DNA from: Pelagibacteraceae bacterium TMED65
GTDB taxonomy: Bacteria; Pseudomonadota; Alphaproteobacteria; TMED127
Length of the DNA stretch: 17,600 nt
NCBI GenBank assembly: GCA_002167215.1
Contig: NHDS01000010.1
Span: 1-17,600, forward strand
Reading direction: 5' to 3'
Part shown: positions 1 through 5,346 of the stretch, one piece after another
Position numbering within the stretch: position 1 is the stretch's first letter
Layout: every line of letters begins with the position of its first letter
Notes under the pieces: generated by a model
Databases searched by the model: none
Told to the model about the DNA's origin: nothing
What the model saw: only the letters and a program-made list of their open reading frames with translations
Made by a program: the position numbers and the translations under genes

Positions 1-1
1 T

Positions 2-391
2 GGAGTAGGTACTGGACATTATCTTTGTCAATCATCTGGGTTTGGTCCAAAGTTTGGAATTGGGTGTATGGTGTTAGGTGGATTAATGGGTGGTGTTCTA
101 GGTGGAGAACTTGGAGAAACTTTTGATAACAAAGAAATTTACCACACAGTAAGTAATAAGGGTGTGGGAGAAACACAATCATTTCTGAATGGTGATGAAA
201 AAATGGATGTAACTGTTACTGATAGTTATCAAGGAAAAATGGAAGATAATTTTGGTAATGAATTTTCAAGATGGTGTAAAGACTTTGAATTCGAATTACA
301 TGAAGATGGTCATTTCAAAAGAGGTAAGGGAACAAGTTGTAAAGACGATAGTGGGAATTGGAGAACTCAAGGAATTGATCTAATTAGGTAG
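2..391 (+). CDS. Glycine-zipper 17-kDa surface-antigen-like protein (5' partial)
   Basis: The reading frame is open from base 2, so the gene starts outside the window; the ATG at 68 is internal. The visible part begins with a glycine-rich stretch with GxxxG spacing (GGLMGGVLGGELGE), as in the glycine-zipper two-helix segment of the Rickettsia 17-kDa antigen family of alphaproteobacterial outer-membrane lipoproteins. The C-terminal half carries a threonine/serine-rich strand region and then an FSRWCKDFEFEL...GKGTSCKDDSGNWR segment. That matches the family's C-terminal block, where a Cys-Arg/Lys start is followed by G-x-A/S-C-x-x-x-x-G-x-W. The lipoprotein signal would lie upstream and cannot be checked. 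The role is probably envelope-associated; no enzymatic activity is expected. The serine recombinase starts 63 bases downstream on the same strand. Confidence 0.7.
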   Translation, partial: GVGTGHYLCQSSGFGPKFGIGCMVLGGLMGGVLGGELGETFDNKEIYHTVSNKGVGETQSFLNGDEKMDVTVTDSYQGKMEDNFGNEFSRWCKDFEFELHEDGHFKRGKGTSCKDDSGNWRTQGIDLIR

Positions 392-454
392 GTACGAATC
401 TTGATGGATAATGTAGTCCTAAAAATTAATTAGATTTCATAATAGAATAATATC

Positions 455-2221
455 ATGGAAACACTTCACATTTATACCAGAGTAAGTAGTCAAGTTCAAA
501 AGGACGAGGGTGGAAGTTTAGATACTCAATTAGAGTATGGAATAAATTTCAGTAAAAATTTGAATATGGATTACAAACATTGGAATGAAGATGTTATGTC
601 ATCTAAATCTGAATACATTGAAGACAGAGAAGTTTTAGATAGTTTATTAAAGGAAGTTGATAGGGGAAAAGTAAAAAAACTATTTGTCTTTGAAATGGAT
701 AGATTAAGTAGAAACGAGTATGTAACACTTGATATAAAAAAAAGATTAGTGAATCAAAAAGTTACTTTGTTTACTAGAAACGGAGAATATAAACTTTGGG
801 AAAATGAAGATGAATTAAAGTACAACTTGGTTCAGTTAATTTCTCAATATGAGAATAAAAAGAGAAGAGACAGAAGTAGAATAGGAAAATTAAGAGTTGT
901 TAAAGAAGGTAAATGGAGAGGGGGTCCTTTAACATTTGGATATAGGTCTGTTGGTGGAAAAGTAGTAATTGATCCTTACGAAAGTAAGTTTGTAAAGTTG
1001 ATGTATGAGTTATATGACAAAGGAAGATCAACATTAGATATAAAAGTTGAATTAGAAATTAATGGTGTACCAACTAGAAGAAATAACAAGTTCTGGAGTT
1101 TGGGTTCAATTACAAAGATTCTTCAGAATACTTTTTATAAAGGATATTACATATTTAAAGATAAGATGAGTGAGGAGGAGGTAGTAGTTCCAACTCCTAA
1201 AATAATTGATAAGTTTTTATGGGATTCTGTAAACAAGAAAATGAAAAGAGTCATTGAAAGAAGACAACAAGAAAAGAATACCAAAAGATTCTACTTATTA
1301 AGAGACAAATTAATTTGTAGTTGTGGAAATATAATGAGTGGAAGACAGAAACAAACTGTTGATGGAAAGATTAATAACTCATCATATTTTTGTAATAAAC
1401 GAATCAATAAGAAGTTTAAAAGAAATTTGATAACTGATAAGTGGAAAAGAGGAAAGGGGTGTTCAAATATAAAATCAATCCATATTGGAAAGACAGATGA
1501 GTTGGTTTGGAATAACGTTCTAAAGGTAGTTGAGGAAAGTTTTATTCTTAAGGAAAAAGAAAAGAGAAAAATCCTAGACAAGGTATATGAGTCAAGAAGA
1601 CTCAAAGAAGAATCAGATGTAAAACATCACGAGAAAATTAAAAGATTAGAAAAACAATTAGGTCATATTAAAGAAACTATTAAGAGAGTTAAGACTGATT
1701 TATATTTGGATCCTAAAAATGAGGAATTAAATGAGATTCATAACAACTTCAATGAACAAAAAACACAATTAGTCAGAGAGATTAATCTTCATAAAACAAC
1801 TTATGGAGAGAAATATATTGAAGATAAGTGGGTTGATTGGTTAAAGGAATTCAAATCAGAATTAATGAAACGAAATCAACTAAGTGATGAGGAAAAAAGA
1901 GACTACTTGGACACTCTTATTGAAAAGATAGTGGTTATTCCAAACGAGAATAATCTCCATGATTTAGAAATTCAATTTAAAATTCCCATTATTAATGATA
2001 AAAGAATAATAGTAGATAAAGAGGGTGTTAAGAGGTCTTGGAAGATTAAAAACGGAACAGATAAGTTATTATTGGAGAGTTGTAGTTTGTTTGGTAGACA
2101 GTATTTAAAAAAAAAAGTTCAAATTCAGGTAAAGGACGAAAGTGTGATAAAAGATATGACAGAAACTATGGGGGGGCTAAGTGTACCATCCATTCCAAAT
2201 CATTCCGTTACTGTTGAATGA
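455..2221 (+). CDS. Large serine recombinase (site-specific integrase)
   Basis: Catalyses site-specific DNA recombination through a phosphoserine linkage, typically integrating or excising phages and genomic islands. The N-terminal resolvase domain (about 1-140) starts with YTRVSS, putting the nucleophile at Ser11 with Arg9 beside it, and has the conserved DRLSR block (Arg83, Arg86). A Recombinase domain (about 150-270) follows with GGPLTFGYRS. A zinc-ribbon comes next with Cys288, Cys290, Cys313 and Cys336, then a charged coiled coil (about 365-450) of the kind that controls directionality. At 588 residues it is full length for the family and looks intact. The ATG at 455 directly precedes the resolvase core. 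A G7 run near 2170 is unusual for this AT-rich DNA. Its stop overlaps the next ORF by 4 bases. No phage, transposon or resistance cargo is visible nearby, so its substrate is unknown. Confidence 0.93.
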   Translation: METLHIYTRVSSQVQKDEGGSLDTQLEYGINFSKNLNMDYKHWNEDVMSSKSEYIEDREVLDSLLKEVDRGKVKKLFVFEMDRLSRNEYVTLDIKKRLVNQKVTLFTRNGEYKLWENEDELKYNLVQLISQYENKKRRDRSRIGKLRVVKEGKWRGGPLTFGYRSVGGKVVIDPYESKFVKLMYELYDKGRSTLDIKVELEINGVPTRRNNKFWSLGSITKILQNTFYKGYYIFKDKMSEEEVVVPTPKIIDKFLWDSVNKKMKRVIERRQQEKNTKRFYLLRDKLICSCGNIMSGRQKQTVDGKINNSSYFCNKRINKKFKRNLITDKWKRGKGCSNIKSIHIGKTDELVWNNVLKVVEESFILKEKEKRKILDKVYESRRLKEESDVKHHEKIKRLEKQLGHIKETIKRVKTDLYLDPKNEELNEIHNNFNEQKTQLVREINLHKTTYGEKYIEDKWVDWLKEFKSELMKRNQLSDEEKRDYLDTLIEKIVVIPNENNLHDLEIQFKIPIINDKRIIVDKEGVKRSWKIKNGTDKLLLESCSLFGRQYLKKKVQIQVKDESVIKDMTETMGGLSVPSIPNHSVTVE

Positions 2222-2460
2222 TTATAAATTATGTCTTAATAATTCTGATTATCATTTTTTTTAATGATGAATCTCACGGGAAAAAAAAAATTAATATCGA
2301 TGGAGTGTTTTACGAATGTAAGTCACCAAAAAATTCTTTTGAAAGAACACGGGGAGTTAGAAATAGAATATGTTTTTTTAGTAGTGAAGATAAAAATGAT
2401 ATAAATAAAAGAATTAAAAACAAAAAATTAAATTTAAAAAGAAAATTTAAAAAACATTAA
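2218..2460 (+). CDS. Small basic membrane-anchored or secreted protein, unknown function
   Basis: This 80-residue ORF starts at an ATG that overlaps the recombinase stop codon (ATGA), an arrangement that suggests translational coupling. Residues 2-15 form a strongly hydrophobic isoleucine-rich segment that could be an uncleaved signal anchor or signal peptide. A short soluble part follows with INIDGVFYECKSPK and two cysteines (Cys34, Cys52), then a lysine/arginine-rich tail (about 65-80). Base composition becomes more A-tract-rich here than in the recombinase, including an A10 run, which may mark the edge of the recombinase segment. I do not recognise a family. It may be a genuine small envelope protein or a remnant; the coupled start and the hydrophobic N-terminus favour a real gene. 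Confidence 0.45.
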   Translation: MIINYVLIILIIIFFNDESHGKKKINIDGVFYECKSPKNSFERTRGVRNRICFFSSEDKNDINKRIKNKKLNLKRKFKKH

Positions 2461-2585
2461 ATAAAAAAAACAAGATAACGAAACGACTATTAATCTTTTC
2501 TAACCCTTTGAACTTTGCGTTAAAGTAAAGTGATCAACCAGGAAAATTTGTACATTATTCTGCTGACAACTGATAACTAAAGTGT

Positions 2586-2600
2586 CAATCATGATGATTG
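2586..2600. repeat. Short palindrome CAATCA-TGA-TGATTG, core repeated at 2638-2649
   Basis: A perfect 6-base inverted repeat with a 3-base centre lies in the gap between the recombinase-linked ORF and the cysteine-rich gene. The 12-base core ATCATGATGATT (2588-2599) recurs identically at 2638-2649, exactly 50 bases away. It lies downstream of the minus-strand cysteine-rich gene. A role as 3' hairpin, protein-binding site or recombination scar is possible; none is shown. The rest of the 2461-2679 gap holds nothing I recognise. Confidence 0.35.
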
Positions 2601-2679
2601 GCAATATAAAAAAATAAGTAAATTACTAATTTTTAATATCATGATGATTCAAACTGCGAACCATTTAGATGTAAGTTTA

Positions 2680-2835
2680 TCAATCAGAGCAGCAATTATC
2701 TGAATCACTACAACATCCGTCACTGCAACAACTGTTACTACACTCTCCAGTTTTGCAACCAACAGTGCAGCAACCATCTGCACAACAAGTGTACTTGCAA
2801 CAAGTCTCTGCAATATCCATTTGTTTAGTCACCAT
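2680..2835 (-). CDS. Cysteine-rich mini-protein, metallothionein-like
   Basis: A 51-residue ORF on the minus strand (ATG at 2835-2833, TGA at 2682-2680) contains 14 cysteines, over a quarter of the protein. After the leader MVTKQMDIAET, cysteines fall on a five-residue period: CC at 12-13, 17-18 and 22-23, single C at 27 and 32, then CC at 36-37, 41-42 and 48-49. There is no histidine, one tyrosine, and many Asp, Ser and Gly. Such density and absence of hydrophobic core residues is typical of metallothioneins, which bind soft metals (Zn, Cd, Cu, Hg) through thiolates, but the CCxxx period differs from the cyanobacterial SmtA pattern. An AGGAG Shine-Dalgarno (2843-2839) precedes the ATG, and a good promoter lies just upstream. 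The minus-strand neighbour upstream resembles a MerC/MerT-type metal membrane protein. A modified-peptide precursor is an alternative, but no modifying enzyme is nearby. Confidence 0.75.
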   Translation of the reverse strand: MVTKQMDIAETCCKYTCCADGCCTVGCKTGECSNSCCSDGCCSDSDNCCSD

Positions 2836-2856
2836 ACTCTCCTTTTTTTAAATCTG

Positions 2857-2886
2857 ATTATAATCTATAAACTTAATAAGTATCAA
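2857..2886 (-). promoter_or_regulatory. Sigma70-type promoter of the cysteine-rich gene
   Basis: On the minus strand a -35 TTGATA (2886-2881) is followed after 18 bases by a perfect -10 TATAAT (2862-2857). Transcription would start near 2850, giving a leader of about 15 bases containing the AGGAG ribosome site. The agreement with consensus is good even allowing for the AT-rich background. Confidence 0.55.
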
Positions 2887-2904
2887 CAAAAATAAACTTA
2901 ATAA
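2867..2904. repeat. 13-bp direct repeat around the -35 box, candidate operator
   Basis: The sequence ATAAACTTAATAA occurs at 2867-2879, inside the promoter spacer, and identically at 2892-2904, just upstream of the -35 box. The copies are 25 bases apart start to start and flank the -35 hexamer of the cysteine-rich gene. The placement suits a repressor or activator site, for example for a metal sensor. Low complexity limits certainty. Confidence 0.35.
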
Positions 2905-2950
2905 CAGTTTAAAAAAATTAGGTGTTTACAAATAGCTAAGAAAAGTTTTC

Positions 2951-3313
2951 TTAATATTTTTCAATTATGAATAAAAACGTGTTGATTGAATAAAAAAGAA
3001 TTGAAATTTTAAGATTTATTTTTGTTAAATTTTTTTTTTTGTCACAGTCGTCTTCTGGACAGCATGCATTTTCTTTATAGTTTAACCGTTTATTATTTAT
3101 CTCAAAAACTATAAACATTAGAAGAATCATAGTTGTAAAAATCAATAGTGGAGTTTCATATGCTTCAGACCAGATTTCATTGATAAGAAACAATGATGAT
3201 CCGGCTATGGAACTAGTGAGTGAGAATATACCAATGAGTAAAGGAACTCCACAGCAAAAGAGATGAATTGAGCAACCTAAAAGTAAAAAACATGACGAGA
3301 ACACTCTAAACAT
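2951..3313 (-). CDS. MerC/MerT-like small membrane protein, putative metal transport
   Basis: A 120-residue protein with about three hydrophobic segments: residues 5-40, 53-70 and about 100-117. The first carries a cysteine pair motif in the membrane (GCSIHLFCCGVPLLIG), reminiscent of the membrane Cys pairs of MerC/MerT-type mercury transporters. A cytoplasmic or periplasmic loop carries a further cluster, ACCPEDDCDKKK, about residues 83-94. Cysteines both within a helix and in a charged loop suggest handling of a soft metal ion. I cannot assign it firmly to MerC, and no MerR, MerA or MerP is present. The gene lies 115 bases upstream of the metallothionein-like gene on the same strand, which supports a metal-related job. 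A TATAAT (3349-3344, minus) lies 31 bases upstream of the ATG, without a clear -35. Confidence 0.5.
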   Translation of the reverse strand: MFRVFSSCFLLLGCSIHLFCCGVPLLIGIFSLTSSIAGSSLFLINEIWSEAYETPLLIFTTMILLMFIVFEINNKRLNYKENACCPEDDCDKKKNLTKINLKISILFYSINTFLFIIEKY

Positions 3314-3451
3314 AATTCAATCCTATAAATTAGCATTTAAATGATTATAATAAAGTGTAAATATTTTTATTTGATTAAGGTATACTACACATAGGAAATA
3401 TAAAAATGATGGAAGATCAATTACGTATTATTTCAAATATTAATTTTTAAA

Positions 3452-4243
3452 TTAGTTTTTTTTGGAACAAGGAAATGGATAAGTTATAGTACCTTTTTTA
3501 TATTTTCTTGTTTTATCATAACAGGTAACTTTGTTTGGACCGTCAGCCCAGTAATTATGTGGGTTAAGAGAACTGTAATAGTCCTTTATAAAGTATTTGC
3601 AACCCCAATTATCTTTTTCTTCTTTTTTACAATATCTCTGTCCGATTTGAAGATGTAAATGCCTTACCCTAGCCATGCATCTATATTTCACTTTATCAGG
3701 AAGTTTTGCTATTAGGTCTCCTCTTTTTACCATTTCATTTTCTTTGACTAAAAACTCCCCAACATGTCCATAAATGACAATAAAATTTTTTCCATCAAAA
3801 GATTCGCCATGATCTATAACAACTGTAGAACCCCAACAGTCTTCAACAATTGTCTCTAAAACTACACCATTTGCAATTGCTATTACTGGTTGTTGTTTTG
3901 GTCCAATTATATCTATACCCTGATGAACCTGATCTCTAGGACGTGTATTAACTCCATTGATGCTAGCAAAATCTGACAAAATTGGGTTAATTTTGAAATC
4001 TTTCGAACTAGGATCAATTGCATATTTTTTACAATAATCCAAAACACGGGTAAATTCTCCCTTTAATTGAGGGTTATCATCATACCACTCCAGTGCATTG
4101 TCGCAATGTGTTTCGACATTTTTATTTGTGGGCTCTAAGGATGCGCTTTTTTTATCTGCTAAAGATTTTTTTGATAGAGAAAATGTCAATAATGCAAATA
4201 GGCAGAGGTTTAATAACACATTTTTTTTTATAAAATTATACAT
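3452..4243 (-). CDS. Secreted LytM/M23-family metallopeptidase
   Basis: Predicted zinc endopeptidase of the peptidoglycan-hydrolase (LytM/lysostaphin) type acting in the periplasm. Residues 1-29 form a signal peptide (basic start, LLNLCLFALLTFSLS core, SLA end). The M23 domain occupies about 100-205 and keeps its zinc and catalytic residues: H107xxxD111 (HQGID), H160 in YGH, and the H195-L-H197 pair. The motif set is complete, so it should be active and not one of the degenerate activator forms such as EnvC. A C-terminal extension (about 206-263) contains several cysteines that may form disulfides, and the mature N-terminus also has cysteines. It is 263 residues, normal for single-domain members. 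It shares a 208-base divergent intergenic region with the ytoQ-like gene. Targets could be peptidoglycan cross-links; the cluster gives no specific partner. Confidence 0.85.
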   Translation of the reverse strand: MYNFIKKNVLLNLCLFALLTFSLSKKSLADKKSASLEPTNKNVETHCDNALEWYDDNPQLKGEFTRVLDYCKKYAIDPSSKDFKINPILSDFASINGVNTRPRDQVHQGIDIIGPKQQPVIAIANGVVLETIVEDCWGSTVVIDHGESFDGKNFIVIYGHVGEFLVKENEMVKRGDLIAKLPDKVKYRCMARVRHLHLQIGQRYCKKEEKDNWGCKYFIKDYYSSLNPHNYWADGPNKVTCYDKTRKYKKGTITYPFPCSKKN

Positions 4244-4344
4244 GTAATATATATTAATATTTTTAAAAAAAATTAAAGCACAAATTTGTTTAATTTTTAA
4301 CTTTAATTGTTAAAATTATCATTACTTAGCATTGAAACAATGGA

Positions 4345-4370
4345 TTGAATTATTTAGGAATTTAATTCAA
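4345..4370. promoter_or_regulatory. 8-bp inverted repeat in a divergent intergenic region
   Basis: TTGAATTA (4345-4352) and TAATTCAA (4363-4370) form a perfect inverted repeat separated by 10 bases. It sits between the divergently transcribed M23 peptidase and the ytoQ-sxtJ-carbamoyltransferase genes, where a shared operator would be expected. It could also fold as a weak hairpin. No T-run follows, so a terminator is unlikely. Confidence 0.3.
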
Positions 4371-4451
4371 CTGGTGTTAATATTTTAATTATAATAATTT
4401 AAGTTTTAATAATTAAAAGAATTAATGTTGTAAAAATTGAAAGGATAAAGG

Positions 4452-4901
4452 ATGTTTAATGTTTACCTATCGGGAGAAATTCATTCAAATTGGCGAGATG
4501 AGATCATAAATCTTTGCAAGAAAGAAGATCTAAATATTAAATTCTCATCACCGGTTACGAATCATGAAGCTTCAGATAATTGTGGTGTTGAAATTTTAGG
4601 TAAAGAAGATAATTTATTTTGGAAGGATAATAAAGGTGCTAAAATAAATTCTATTAAAACCAAGAAATCAATAAAAGAAAGCGATTTGGTAATTGTTAAA
4701 TTTGGAGATCAATATAAACAATGGAATGCTGCTTTTGATGCTGGTTATGCATCTGCCTTAAATAAGTCTATAATAGTTATACATAATGAACAAAACCAAC
4801 ATGCTCTGAAAGAAGTAGACGCATTTGCATCAGCAGTTGCTTGCGATCAGAATCAAGTTGTAAGAATTCTTAAATATATTTTAGATGGATCTTTGAAGTA
4901 A
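4452..4901 (+). CDS. ytoQ: YtoQ family protein
   Basis: A 149-residue protein that closely follows the YtoQ family, named from Bacillus subtilis. Hallmarks are YLSGEIHSNWRDEI at about 5-18, NHEASDNCG at 37-45, the K-A/G-x-x-I-N segment at about 61-67, and KFGDQYKQWNAAFDAGYA at 83-100. The fold is related to nucleoside 2-deoxyribosyltransferases, suggesting a nucleoside or nucleotide ligand, but no reaction is established for the family to my knowledge. The protein is soluble with no signal peptide. AGGA lies 6 bases before the ATG. It heads a run with an SxtJ-like gene (5-base gap) and a carbamoyltransferase, so a role in the same pathway is plausible but inferred only from position. Confidence 0.88.
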   Translation: MFNVYLSGEIHSNWRDEIINLCKKEDLNIKFSSPVTNHEASDNCGVEILGKEDNLFWKDNKGAKINSIKTKKSIKESDLVIVKFGDQYKQWNAAFDAGYASALNKSIIVIHNEQNQHALKEVDAFASAVACDQNQVVRILKYILDGSLK

Positions 4902-4906
4902 ACTTA

Positions 4907-5311
4907 ATGAAAAATTACACAAATTTTTCAGTAAAAAAATGTAAAAGTTTTGGCTATACATTTTCATTTATATTTTTAATTGTTAGTATTTATGATTTCC
5001 TTAATTCAAAGAATTTTTTCTTTTTTTTTTTAATTTTATCATCAATTTTTGGTTTGTTATCGTTAATAAAGCCCAAATCTTTAAGTTTTATAGCTTTTTA
5101 TTGGGAGAAATTTGGCATTTATTTAGGACTTTTATTTTCACCATTAATACTGACATTAGTTTATTTTGTAACAATAATACCAATTAACATCATTATAAGA
5201 TTATTAAATATTGATTTAATACAAAAAAATAAGTCGATCATTAAAGATACATACTGGGAAGAGAATAAAAAAAAAAAATTAACTTTAAAGATCAATATTA
5301 ATTATCGCTAA
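4907..5311 (+). CDS. SxtJ-like small membrane protein
   Basis: A 134-residue integral membrane protein with hydrophobic stretches at about 15-32, 36-54 and 70-100. After the last helix the IIPINIIIRLLNIDLIQ...DTYW segment resembles the conserved tail of the SxtJ family, where a P-x-x-x-x-x-R-x-x-x-x-D motif precedes a terminal YW. SxtJ is encoded in cyanobacterial saxitoxin clusters beside the carbamoyltransferase SxtI, and similar pairs are widespread outside toxin clusters. The pairing here with a carbamoyltransferase 35 bases downstream supports the assignment. A helper or membrane-anchoring role for the carbamoyltransferase is a guess; the function is unknown. An A12 run (5267-5278) lies near the 3' end, so the last residues could be affected by an indel. 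The sxt symbol is not used because no toxin pathway is implied. Confidence 0.72.
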   Translation: MKNYTNFSVKKCKSFGYTFSFIFLIVSIYDFLNSKNFFFFFLILSSIFGLLSLIKPKSLSFIAFYWEKFGIYLGLLFSPLILTLVYFVTIIPINIIIRLLNIDLIQKNKSIIKDTYWEENKKKKLTLKININYR

Positions 5312-5346
5312 CGATTGAAGAAATTAAAACTGTAAATATTTTCAAA

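Noticed and set aside
1291..1605. Minus-strand ORF inside the recombinase gene
   Set aside because: Antisense shadow of the zinc-ribbon and coiled-coil region of a well-supported gene; no domain or ribosome site.
2501..2545. ACTTT...AAAGT hairpin as a terminator for the recombinase unit
   Set aside because: Only a 5-base AT stem and no following T run.
2640..2675. Possible tRNA 3' end on the minus strand (GGTTCGCAGTTTGAATC-like)
   Set aside because: The T-loop lacks TTC, and no acceptor, D-arm or anticodon arm can be matched around it.
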